DNA of 5,794 nt from Cytophagales bacterium (GTDB taxonomy: Bacteria > Bacteroidota > Bacteroidia > Cytophagales > Cytophagaceae): positions 1 to 5,794 of the forward strand of contig JANYCO010000224.1 in the NCBI GenBank assembly GCA_025360235.1. Direction: 5' to 3'. Positions 1 through 5,794 of the stretch are shown here, piece after piece. The translations under genes and the position numbers were made by a program. The notes beneath the pieces are model-generated. The model was not told where the DNA came from, did not search any database, and saw nothing but the letters and a program-made list of their open reading frames with translations. Numbering within the stretch: the first letter of the stretch is position 1; every line of letters begins with the position of its first letter.

Positions 1-28
1 ATCCCGCTATATAGCGGGATTTTGTTTT
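1..28 (+). terminator. Rho-independent terminator of an upstream gene
   Basis: The first 20 bases form a perfect palindrome (ATCCCGCTAT / ATAGCGGGAT). It can fold as a 7-bp GC-rich stem, ATCCCGC with GCGGGAT, around a TATATA loop. A T-rich tract interrupted by one G (20-28) follows directly. This is the classic shape of an intrinsic terminator for plus-strand transcription. It most likely ends a gene lying left of the window, because the next gene starts at 87. The symmetric stem could also work for a minus-strand transcript, but the bases that would show a T tract on that side lie outside the window. Confidence 0.8.
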
Positions 29-39
29 ATAAAGACAAA

Positions 40-69
40 TTGGTATTCCATAAAAAATTATTAATTTTA
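40..69 (+). promoter_or_regulatory. Weak candidate promoter for the 87-815 gene
   Basis: A TTG at 40-42 is followed after 19 bases by TAATTTTA at 62-69. The Bacteroidota consensus is TTG, 17-23 bases, then TAnnTTTG, so the second box differs at its last base. The site lies after the terminator and just before the gene, where a promoter is expected. A purine-rich stretch, AGAAAGAG (69-76), lies 10 bases before the ATG and is the nearest thing to a ribosome binding site. In such AT-rich DNA a one-mismatch match can arise by chance. Confidence 0.25.
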
Positions 70-86
70 GAAAGAGATTTACCTAT

Positions 87-815
87 ATGCTCAAACGATT
101 ATTACCAATATTATTTCTTATTCTTTTTATCAATCCTGAACTTGTAAAAGCACAGGAAGAAAGTGAATACAGTTCTGAGAATGTTTTTGGGTTAAACCTC
201 AACACCAACGCAGGATTGATAGGAGGAGTAATGTTTCGTCATACGAAAGAACTTAAAACGGGAAGATACCTGAATTTAGGGCTTGAGCTCGTCAATATAA
301 AACACCCCAATGAAGTTCGGTATCTTAGCAGCAATACAGGTAACGTATTTATTCTTGGCAAAAAGAATTACTTATTTGCCTTAAGACCTCAGATCGGATA
401 TGAATTTGTTCTTTTTACTAAAGGAAAAGAAGATGGTATCCAGGTAGATGCTATTATCAATGGAGGACCAACGATTGGGATTGTAAAACCCTATTACATA
501 CAATATCAGGATAGTAATGAAACAACAATTATACCTTACAGCACCTCTTTGATGCAAGCCGGGATTATAGGTCCGGGGGGCTTTTTTCATGGCTTTAATA
601 AATTAAAATTTACTCCTGGCTTTCACTTAAAAACAGGGCTTAGCTTTGAATTTGGGAGTTTTGGAAGTGGGGTGTCTGGTATTGAAGTGGGCTCCTTAAT
701 GGAAGCTTATAGTCAAAGAATTGATATTCTGGACATTTCTTCCGCTTATCCTACCTATAACCGATGGCTTTTTACTTCCTTATACGTAAATATCTTTTTT
801 GGGGGAAGACGTTGA
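87..815 (+). CDS. Exported beta-rich protein, probable outer-membrane barrel of unknown function
   Basis: This encodes 242 residues with a clear Sec signal peptide: KR near the N-terminus, a hydrophobic core at residues 5-19, and a likely cut after V20-K21-A22. The mature part is rich in alternating hydrophobic and polar stretches with many Gly and aromatic residues, for example residues 62-76 (LNLGLELVNIKHPNE), 92-110, 135-140 (PYYIQY), 162-170 (GPGGFFHGF) and 177-192. This pattern suggests a small outer-membrane beta-barrel of roughly 8-10 strands. It has no cysteines and no enzyme motif that I can see. The overall pattern recalls a conserved but uncharacterised exported family of Bacteroidota; that is an impression from memory, not a search. 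The first ATG of the frame is used because it begins the signal peptide. No terminator is visible between this gene and the next one 97 bases downstream, so read-through is possible. Export is well supported; the barrel is inferred and the function is unknown. Confidence 0.8.
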   Translation: MLKRLLPILFLILFINPELVKAQEESEYSSENVFGLNLNTNAGLIGGVMFRHTKELKTGRYLNLGLELVNIKHPNEVRYLSSNTGNVFILGKKNYLFALRPQIGYEFVLFTKGKEDGIQVDAIINGGPTIGIVKPYYIQYQDSNETTIIPYSTSLMQAGIIGPGGFFHGFNKLKFTPGFHLKTGLSFEFGSFGSGVSGIEVGSLMEAYSQRIDILDISSAYPTYNRWLFTSLYVNIFFGGRR

Positions 816-832
816 TAATTAGACAAAACCTT

Positions 833-862
833 TTTGAAATTCATATTTTCTGACTAACTTTA
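833..862 (+). promoter_or_regulatory. Candidate promoter for the thioredoxin-like gene
   Basis: TTTG at 833-836, at the end of a T5G run, is separated by 18 bases from TAACTTTA at 855-862. This matches the Bacteroidota pattern (TTG/TTTG upstream box, TAnnTTTG near -7) except for the last base. It would start transcription around 866-870 and give a leader of roughly 45 bases before the ATG at 913. If real, the gene has its own promoter and does not depend on the gene before it. Confidence 0.35.
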
Positions 863-912
863 CAAAACAGTGGTAAGTATACGGAAAAGTAATAACTAAG
901 TTTCATTAAGTT

Positions 913-1821
913 ATGCGAATTAAGATAATAGTATTGTTTGTTTTTTTTACTGTAATAAGTATGTCAGCTTCATACAGTAGACCAAATAATGCTTTTGCCA
1001 CTTTAAATGTTGGAGACAAAGCACCAGACTTTTCTATTACTGACCCTGAAGGGAAAACAATAAATTTACATTCTCTTAAAGGAAAGTTAGTATTGCTTGA
1101 TTTTTGGGCTTCCTGGTGTCAACCTTGCCGAATGGCAAACATTGATATTGTACCTTTATATCATAAATACAATCCTCATGGTTTTGAAATATTCAGTGTA
1201 TCCTTAGATGATAAAAAAGACCACTGGGTAAATGCTATTAAAAGCGATAAACTTGTATGGCCTTACCATGGCAGTGAATTAAAAGGACACGAAAGCAAAA
1301 TTGCAGATTTGTATAATGTAGAAGGACTTCCTTCAACCTTCCTAATCGATGAAAACGGAATTATCATTGAAAAAGGAATTGATGATTATGATTTGGAAGT
1401 AACTTTACATAAAATTTATTTTGAACAAGTAAATTTTTACCCTTTTGAAGCCAACTCAAAATTATATTTTACGAACGAAACGAAATATCAGATCGAAGAT
1501 CTTTCTGGCAAGGTACTAAGCAAAGGCAAAGGTGTTGAGGTAGATATATCGGGTCTTTCTGCGGGAGATTATGTTCTTAAATACGATAAAAAAACTTCAA
1601 AATTTACCAAGAAAAAATCAACTGATACTCCTGCTACATTTTACCCTTTAAGGGCTGATGATAAAATTACTATCTCACGTAAAGTGGAATACGAAATATA
1701 CAGTCAGCGAGGCAGGTTGGAAAAAAAAGGCACTGATCTTGAGGTTGACATAAGCACTCTCAAACCTGGGCTTTACTACATAAGTCTTGAAGGAAACGTA
1801 AGCAGCTTCCATAAAAAGTAG
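913..1821 (+). CDS. TlpA/ResA-like thioredoxin-fold protein with two C-terminal sorting-domain-like modules
   Basis: This encodes 302 residues. An N-terminal signal peptide (hydrophobic residues about 4-18, likely cut near residue 20-22) sends it out of the cytoplasm. Residues about 31-168 form an AhpC-TSA/TlpA-type thioredoxin fold: the entry motif VGDKAPDF, then FWASWCQPC with the redox pair C69 and C72, and the conserved cis-proline P140 in EGLPSTFLID. These are the only two cysteines in the protein. The family reduces or exchanges disulfides in periplasmic or surface proteins; the partner here is unknown. After this domain come two gapless repeats, residues 175-234 and 243-302, each resembling a T9SS type A sorting domain (FYP start, a Tyr/Ile strand, VDIS, L..G.Y, SF/KF with a final KK). 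Most TlpA proteins end soon after the thioredoxin fold, so about 130 residues are extra. Surface export by T9SS is an inference, because both modules lack the usual YPNP motif. The gene converges on aroK, with stop codons only 12 bases apart. Confidence 0.9.
   Translation: MRIKIIVLFVFFTVISMSASYSRPNNAFATLNVGDKAPDFSITDPEGKTINLHSLKGKLVLLDFWASWCQPCRMANIDIVPLYHKYNPHGFEIFSVSLDDKKDHWVNAIKSDKLVWPYHGSELKGHESKIADLYNVEGLPSTFLIDENGIIIEKGIDDYDLEVTLHKIYFEQVNFYPFEANSKLYFTNETKYQIEDLSGKVLSKGKGVEVDISGLSAGDYVLKYDKKTSKFTKKKSTDTPATFYPLRADDKITISRKVEYEIYSQRGRLEKKGTDLEVDISTLKPGLYYISLEGNVSSFHKK
1435..1818 (+). repeat. Tandem 60-residue protein repeat inside the thioredoxin-like gene
   Basis: Copy 1 is encoded by 1435-1614 (residues 175-234) and copy 2 by 1639-1818 (residues 243-302), with an 8-residue linker, KSTDTPAT, between them. 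The two copies align over 60 residues without a gap, with 22 identities by my count (about 37%). Shared positions include FYP, A and K near the start, Y.I in the middle, then EVDIS, L, G.Y, and F.KK at the end. The DNA copies have clearly diverged, so this is an old duplication or two separately gained modules rather than a recent copying event. Confidence 0.8.
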
Positions 1822-1833
1822 CGTGCTGATTTT

Positions 1834-2349
1834 TTAAATTAATTCCTTCTCTTTTAATGTCACTATAATTTCAGGTATTTTTATATTGGAACCTTTGATA
1901 GTAATCAAGGCTTTTGAATAAAACGGAAATCTTTCTGTGTATTTAAGTTTCAAAAAATCTAAAACTTCCAGATCCGTTTTACCTTCCAACATTGGTCTCT
2001 TCTGACCACGTTGTCCTATTAAACGCTGATGAAGATTTTTAACCGGCACATCAATAAACAAAGTAACTCCTTTCCTATTCATATGTTCCATATTATCATA
2101 AAAACAAGGCATTCCACCTCCTGTAGAAATCAACTGATTGTCTTTTTCTAAAAGCTGATGCAATACCGATTGTTCTAATTTTCTAAAATATTCTTCACCA
2201 GAATTCCTAAAAATTTCTTCAATCGCTTTTCCTTCAACCGCTACTATTTCTACATCGGTATCAACCATTTTCAGATTCAATGCTATGGCAAGTTCTCTTC
2301 CAAGTGTTGATTTTCCTGAGCCTGGCAGTCCTATTAAGAAAAGATTCAT
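1834..2349 (-). CDS. aroK: Shikimate kinase
   Basis: This encodes a cytosolic enzyme that transfers phosphate from ATP to the 3-hydroxyl of shikimate, a step toward chorismate and the aromatic amino acids. All diagnostic parts are present at the spacing seen in known shikimate kinases. The Walker A loop is GLPGSGKST (residues 7-15, K13). D30-T31-D32 supply the Mg/shikimate-binding aspartates, R56 lies in EYFRKLE, and the GGG shikimate-binding turn is at 77-79. The lid arginine is R118 in KRPML, and R140 in YTER is the later substrate-binding arginine. At 171 residues it has the usual length. The ATG at 2349 begins right at the first beta strand (MNLFLIGLPGSGK), as is normal. It lies 15 bases after the stop of the membrane-protein gene on the same strand, so the two are probably co-transcribed. 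Nothing looks broken or atypical. Confidence 0.96.
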   Translation of the reverse strand: MNLFLIGLPGSGKSTLGRELAIALNLKMVDTDVEIVAVEGKAIEEIFRNSGEEYFRKLEQSVLHQLLEKDNQLISTGGGMPCFYDNMEHMNRKGVTLFIDVPVKNLHQRLIGQRGQKRPMLEGKTDLEVLDFLKLKYTERFPFYSKALITIKGSNIKIPEIIVTLKEKELI

Positions 2350-2364
2350 GTTTGTGTCTACGAT

Positions 2365-2805
2365 TTAAAAAAAGCGGTGAAACAAAGATACAATATATGA
2401 AAAACTCATCGCCCAAAGAATACCGCTGCCAAGCATATAGAAAAAAATACGCTCTTTTGTTTCTCCAAAACCATTTGCAATCATTGCCCCTCCAATCGGG
2501 GAAAATAAAATAGGTGTAAGTAAAGCCACTCCCACTAGGCCATATTTATTCCATATCATAATTTTCCTTCTGTTCCCTTTTGTGAAAAGTTTCTGATTTT
2601 TAAAAAAGGTTCTCGTAACCCATTGATGAAAAATTTTACCTAACAAAGAATTGAAAAGCACGATGCTAGTCATCATCCCTAAAACAGTAAGTCCGGCAGT
2701 AACTAAGAAGGGTAATTGAAAACCAACTCCTGCTGTAAAACCAGCAATAAACTTGATCATGCTCAGCCCAAAAACTATTAAATATTTATAAAGATCCTCC
2801 CACAT
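2365..2805 (-). CDS. Small four-helix inner-membrane protein, possibly related to the small multidrug export / DedA-like group
   Basis: From the ATG at 2805 this encodes 146 residues. The frame stays open upstream to a TTG at 2841 (12 more codons), but I prefer the ATG because the extra residues are not membrane-like and the DNA there carries a promoter match. Four hydrophobic segments are visible, at about 7-30, 32-56, 87-112 and 118-141. The loop between the second and third (about 60-86, KNQKLFTKGNRRK) is strongly basic, which by the positive-inside rule puts both ends and this loop in the cytoplasm. The two halves look alike in layout: a Gly-rich helix pair ending near a basic stretch, with NKYGLVGVALLTPI (residues 86-99) opening the second half. 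That layout resembles families such as PF06695 (small multidrug export) and VTT/DedA proteins. The PGTGAW-type signature expected of PF06695 is replaced by LFSPIGGAM, so assignment is tentative. No transport function is demonstrated. It heads a probable operon with aroK. Confidence 0.78.
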   Translation of the reverse strand: MWEDLYKYLIVFGLSMIKFIAGFTAGVGFQLPFLVTAGLTVLGMMTSIVLFNSLLGKIFHQWVTRTFFKNQKLFTKGNRRKIMIWNKYGLVGVALLTPILFSPIGGAMIANGFGETKERIFFYMLGSGILWAMSFSYIVSLFHRFF

Positions 2806-2813
2806 AATGTTCG

Positions 2814-2841
2814 CAAAGATACCATTTCGGTTGATATACAA
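2814..2841 (-). promoter_or_regulatory. Promoter with a full Bacteroidota -33/-7 match, for the membrane protein and aroK
   Basis: On the minus strand, TTG (2841-2839) is followed after 17 bases by TATCTTTG (2821-2814). This fits both consensus elements reported for Bacteroidota (TTG, 17-23 bases, TAnnTTTG) without a mismatch. Only 8 bases separate the second box from the ATG at 2805, so the transcript would begin at or a few bases before the start codon. It argues against the TTG at 2841 being the translation start, since that TTG would be the upstream promoter box. Confidence 0.45.
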
Positions 2842-2849
2842 CGATTAAA

Positions 2850-2877
2850 TTTTTGTTATAGTTTGACCAAACAAAAA
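2850..2877. repeat. Inverted repeat in the divergent intergenic region
   Basis: TTTTTGTT (2850-2857) is mirrored by AACAAAAA (2870-2877) around a 12-base centre. Nested within is a second palindrome, GTTTG-AC-CAAAC (2861-2872), which overlaps the right arm, so the two foldings are alternatives. It lies 9 bases upstream of the candidate minus-strand promoter. It could be an operator, but AT-rich DNA yields such repeats easily. Confidence 0.35.
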
Positions 2878-2893
2878 GAATTCAAAAAATCTT

Positions 2894-2932
2894 ATTTAAA
2901 TACAATTTTCCTTAAATTGTAAGGATTTAAAT
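2894..2932. repeat. Interrupted inverted repeat just upstream of the Wzi-like gene
   Basis: The inner arms TACAATTT (2901-2908) and AAATTGTA (2914-2921) pair around a 5-base TCCTT loop. Outer arms ATTTAAA (2894-2900) and TTTAAAT (2926-2932) extend the stem across a 4-base one-sided bulge, giving 15 paired bases in all. The structure ends 7 bases before the ATG at 2940, so it could be a leader hairpin controlling translation or a binding site. There is no T tract of terminator type on either strand. Confidence 0.45.
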
Positions 2933-2939
2933 TACCTGT

Positions 2940-4634
2940 ATGAAAAAAATACTATGCGCTTTCTTTACTCTATTAATGGTTGGTTTCAATGCCTATGGAC
3001 AAAGCAATTACGTGCCTTTAAACAATACATATTATCATACGGTAGACCGTTATGAAATCCTTAATGGTAAATTTTCAGAAACATTTTTCACAAGTGTAAA
3101 ACAATATACAAGAAAATCTGTAGCTGAATTTGTCGACACGCTCGCAAAAGACAGTGCTTCTCTAAAAAGAATTTCAAAAGTAGACCGTTTCAATTTTACT
3201 TATCTGGCAAATGACAACTGGGAATGGTCTTCTACTGCACAAAACGATAGTAAAAGACCTATATTTAAAACTTTCTATAAAAAAAAATCAGACCTTTTTT
3301 ATGTCAGCACAAAAGATTTTGACTTGCATGTAAACCCTGTAATATATGCCGCTGGAGGTTATGAACAAAATTATGGTGCCGTTACGCAAAACACCAGAGG
3401 GATTGAACTTAGGGGTATGATCGATAAACGCGTTGGCTTTTACACCTTTTTTACTGACAATCAAGCTTTGGTTCCTTCTTATATAAAAGACTACCATACT
3501 CAGTTTGCGGTAATCCCTGGTGAAGGATATAATAAAACTTTTAAGACAAAAGCGAATGCCGTAGATTATATAACCGCTCGTGGGTATATAAATTTTAATG
3601 CAACAAAACATATTGCCATTCAGTTTGGTCATGACAAAAATTTTATTGGCAATGGTTACCGGTCCCTTATTCTTTCAGACAATTCCAGCAGTTATACCTT
3701 TCTGAAATTAAATACTAAAGTTTGGAAACTCAACTATACAAACTTGTTTACTGAAATGAATGCCGCTCCAAAAACTGCCGGCGATACGATACTCCCAAAA
3801 AAATACCTGGCGTTTCATCATTTAAGCTTGAACATTACCAAAAGAATAAACATTGGCGTATTTGAAGCCGTGGCTTTTAGAGGCAGAGGTAGTGACACCA
3901 CAAAACGCGGGCAATTCGACATTTCCTATATGAATCCGATGATCTTCTACCGTTCCATAGAACAACAACTAGGCAGCGGAGACAACGCTCTTCTTGGAAT
4001 GGATTTTAAATGGAATTTCCTTCGACATTTTTCCATGTACGGCCAAATTGTTTTAGATGAATTTGTACTTCACGAAGTAAAAGCCGGAAACGGTTGGTGG
4101 GCCAACAAACAAGCACTGCAAGGTGGTTTGAAATACATTGATGCTTTTGGTTTAAAAAATCTTGACTTACAAGGAGAGATCAATTTTGTGAGGCCTTATA
4201 CTTATTCTCACAAAAACAATTACACCAACTTCTCCAACTATAACCAACCGATTATGCATCCCCTTGGAGCAAACTTTACAGAATTTATAGGTATCGCACG
4301 CTATCAACCTTTACCAAGGCTCAATATCACGGCAAAAGCATTCTTTACCAAACTTGGAGTTGATACAGCCAACTCCAACTGGGGTGGAAATATTCTGAAA
4401 GATTATACCAAACGTCAACAGGAATATGGCAATAAAACCGGGCAAGGGGTTTCTACAACTTTAATTATTACTTCTTTAAATGTCTCCTATATGGCTTTCC
4501 ATAATATCTTCCTGGATGGCTATGTAACCTATCGCAGCTACAGTAACATCGTAGCAACTTCCCTACAAAAAAATACTGTTATTGCAGGATTTTCATTGCG
4601 TTGGTATATTCCCCAAAGATCGAATGAGTTTTAA
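2940..4634 (+). CDS. Wzi-like outer-membrane beta-barrel protein (capsule assembly Wzi family, probable)
   Basis: This encodes 564 residues. The signal peptide is clear (KK, hydrophobic core about 4-17, likely cut after A18-Y19-G20). The mature part is rich in aromatic residues and alternating strands throughout, as in a large outer-membrane barrel, and ends in such a strand (AGFSLRWYIP). Features that recall the Wzi family (PF14052) are FGHDKNFIGNGYRSLILSD (residues 229-247), NPMIFYRSIEQQLGSGDNA (332-350), YGQIVLDEF (367-375), and a segment with conserved-looking HPLGANFTEF (440-449). In Escherichia coli, Wzi (about 480 residues) is a barrel that holds group 1 capsule on the cell surface. 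Bacteroidota proteins of this kind are usually longer and their ligand is not known. No capsule genes lie in this window, so a capsule role is only a family-level guess. It is transcribed away from the membrane-protein/aroK operon. No clear ribosome binding site is visible. A run of nine A (3279-3287) lies within the gene. The assignment comes from recalled motifs and barrel character, not a search. Confidence 0.85.
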   Translation: MKKILCAFFTLLMVGFNAYGQSNYVPLNNTYYHTVDRYEILNGKFSETFFTSVKQYTRKSVAEFVDTLAKDSASLKRISKVDRFNFTYLANDNWEWSSTAQNDSKRPIFKTFYKKKSDLFYVSTKDFDLHVNPVIYAAGGYEQNYGAVTQNTRGIELRGMIDKRVGFYTFFTDNQALVPSYIKDYHTQFAVIPGEGYNKTFKTKANAVDYITARGYINFNATKHIAIQFGHDKNFIGNGYRSLILSDNSSSYTFLKLNTKVWKLNYTNLFTEMNAAPKTAGDTILPKKYLAFHHLSLNITKRINIGVFEAVAFRGRGSDTTKRGQFDISYMNPMIFYRSIEQQLGSGDNALLGMDFKWNFLRHFSMYGQIVLDEFVLHEVKAGNGWWANKQALQGGLKYIDAFGLKNLDLQGEINFVRPYTYSHKNNYTNFSNYNQPIMHPLGANFTEFIGIARYQPLPRLNITAKAFFTKLGVDTANSNWGGNILKDYTKRQQEYGNKTGQGVSTTLIITSLNVSYMAFHNIFLDGYVTYRSYSNIVATSLQKNTVIAGFSLRWYIPQRSNEF

Positions 4635-4770
4635 TATATCCTTGCTGACACGGATTTTAAATCATAATTCTGGGAGGATATAGGACCCATAAATAATTCA
4701 TTATTATGCTGGTCATTTTCTGAAAAAATACGCTAACTTAACATCAGCGTTATAAACCCGCTTTGCCTTT

Positions 4771-5794
4771 ATGTTACTTAACAGAACAACCCTCACCATT
4801 GTCCTAGTTCTTTCTGCATTACTTTTTTCGTGCACAGGAAACAAACTAAAACTAGATGATAAAAATTTTGAAGAAGAAATCGAACTTCAACAAAATCTTG
4901 TTTTCAATTTCAATAAAGACCTCGTACCCGATAGTCTTATCAACGTATGGGCAGAGGAGCCCTATATCACCATTACTCCGGCGGTGAAAGGGAAATTCAA
5001 ATGGACTTCTAAAGATGAATTGATTTTTTCTCCGGACATCAGCTTTCTTCCTTGTACTGATTATACAGCTGTACTAACTGATAAAATAGTTAAGAACGCA
5101 CCTGAGAAATATTCTCTCCCCGAAGAAATAACATATGCTTTTCATACACCTTATCTCAACCTGATTTCCGCAGGATTGTTCTGGGCCAAGAACGACAATA
5201 ATAAAAACCTTACTGAACTACGCACAGAGTTAGCGTTCAATGCAAAAGTAAATCCTGCAGAACTAAAGCGTTTACTGCATGTAAAAATTAATGGGAAAGA
5301 GGAAAGCTATGTTCTGAATTCTTCCAATACTTCAGACAAAATAATGATCGCCATTCCTGAAACGGCTGCTTCTTTTGACGACAAATCACTTTCCATTTCA
5401 ATCAATGCTGGTCTTAAATGTGCCGAAAGTAATTATGTTTCTAAAGAAGAAATAAAATACGAAACATCTATCCCATCTAAAGACAAGTTCCAGATCGTCC
5501 TGATAGAAGCGCTATACGAAGACGATAAAGGCTACATAAACATAACAACTAACCAACAAGTAGCCGAACAGAATCTTGAGAAATTAATTACAATAGAACC
5601 GGCATTAGACATAAAAGTAGAAACTCATGAATCAGGCTTCTATGTTAAGGGAGGCTTCCAGTCTGGGAATTCATACAGAATTAATATAAATAAACAATTG
5701 CAAGGAATCTTTGGTGGAACAATCAAAGAGAATTATCAGCAAGATGTTGTTTTTGGTGCACAGGAACCAAATATTAGTTTTGTCAATAAAAAAG
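4771..5794 (+). CDS. Alpha-2-macroglobulin-like lipoprotein, N-terminal part (cut by window end)
   Basis: The frame is open from the ATG at 4771 to the window end: 341 complete codons plus one base, with the rest missing. The N-terminus is a lipoprotein signal: MLLNR, a hydrophobic core, then the lipobox LFSC with the lipidated cysteine at C21. After a short linker come successive Ig-like beta-sandwich domains, at about residues 38-127, 128-233 and 238-330. The first has the pattern FNKDLVP...I.ITPAVKGKFKWTS..ELIFSPDISFLPCTDYTAVL, typical of the first domains of bacterial alpha-2-macroglobulins; the later ones begin with similar 'LAFNAKVNPAELKRLL' and 'NITTNQQV...LEKLI' openings. Family members in Bacteroidota are often over 1500 residues and trap or block proteases at the cell envelope. 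The thioester motif (CxEQ), if present, would lie far downstream, so trapping by thioester cannot be judged. A surface adhesin or other Ig-repeat lipoprotein is the alternative. A 136-base spacer separates it from the Wzi-like gene. Confidence 0.8.
   Translation, partial: MLLNRTTLTIVLVLSALLFSCTGNKLKLDDKNFEEEIELQQNLVFNFNKDLVPDSLINVWAEEPYITITPAVKGKFKWTSKDELIFSPDISFLPCTDYTAVLTDKIVKNAPEKYSLPEEITYAFHTPYLNLISAGLFWAKNDNNKNLTELRTELAFNAKVNPAELKRLLHVKINGKEESYVLNSSNTSDKIMIAIPETAASFDDKSLSISINAGLKCAESNYVSKEEIKYETSIPSKDKFQIVLIEALYEDDKGYINITTNQQVAEQNLEKLITIEPALDIKVETHESGFYVKGGFQSGNSYRININKQLQGIFGGTIKENYQQDVVFGAQEPNISFVNKK

Noticed and set aside
575..587. G6 followed by C and T6 in the exported-barrel gene, and a T6G5 run at 795-805, as possible phase-variation tracts
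   Set aside because: The G runs are only 5-6 bases, shorter than the tracts that usually drive phase switching, and the frame is intact through both.
381..590. Minus-strand open frame of 69 codons
   Set aside because: It lies wholly inside the exported-barrel gene, has no recognisable domain or signal, and its composition fits an antisense shadow.
1801..1836. Possible terminator between the convergent thioredoxin-like gene and aroK
   Set aside because: A T run (1830-1835) is present, but the only upstream pairing is a 4-bp stem (CAGC 1803-1806 with GCTG 1825-1828) with an 18-base loop, too weak to call.
2280..2513. Plus-strand open frame of 77 codons
   Set aside because: It overlaps the start of aroK and the end of the membrane-protein gene on the opposite strand, both well supported, and its product shows no family features.
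3288..3632. Minus-strand open frame of 114 codons
   Set aside because: It is antisense to the well-supported Wzi-like barrel gene and shows no domain; it is best explained as a shadow frame.
4635..4682. Inverted repeat TATATCC / GGATATA after the Wzi-like gene
   Set aside because: The arms are 7 bp with a 34-base loop and no T tract follows, so it does not make a credible terminator.
4730..4750. Inverted repeat ACGCT / AGCGT upstream of the A2M-like gene
   Set aside because: Only 5 bp arms around 11 bases; no promoter boxes with consensus spacing lie nearby to give it context.

Overview
The window looks like chromosomal DNA from a member of the Bacteroidota, probably a Flavobacteriia- or Sphingobacteriia-like organism. 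The evidence is AT-rich DNA, almost no recognisable Shine-Dalgarno sequences, promoter-like sites resembling the Bacteroidota TTG / TAnnTTTG consensus, outer-membrane barrel and lipoprotein families common in that phylum, and a redox protein whose C-terminus resembles type IX secretion (T9SS) sorting domains. The genus cannot be determined from this sequence alone.

Layout: the window opens with an intrinsic terminator belonging to a gene upstream of the window (1-28). Two plus-strand genes follow. The first (87-815) encodes an exported beta-rich protein, probably an outer-membrane barrel. The second (913-1821) encodes a TlpA/ResA-like thioredoxin-fold protein with a CQPC active site and two tandem C-terminal modules. 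Converging on them from the minus strand is a probable two-gene operon: a four-helix membrane protein (2365-2805) followed after 15 bases by shikimate kinase aroK (1834-2349). A 134-base divergent region between the membrane protein's ATG and the next gene contains a minus-strand promoter candidate and two inverted repeats. It separates this operon from a plus-strand gene for a Wzi-like outer-membrane barrel (2940-4634). After a 136-base spacer comes the first 341 codons of a lipoprotein resembling bacterial alpha-2-macroglobulins (4771 to the window end, cut by the edge).

How the genes fit together: four of the six products are predicted to be exported (barrel, thioredoxin-like protein, Wzi-like barrel, A2M-like lipoprotein), one is in the inner membrane, and one is a cytosolic enzyme of aromatic amino-acid synthesis. 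I see an envelope-flavoured housekeeping neighbourhood rather than a dedicated system. There are no RNA genes, CRISPR arrays, transposases or attachment sites, and no intergenic stretch exceeds about 136 bases. The most unusual item is the gapless tandem duplication of a sorting-domain-like module at the end of the thioredoxin-fold protein. I found no convincing new multi-gene system.
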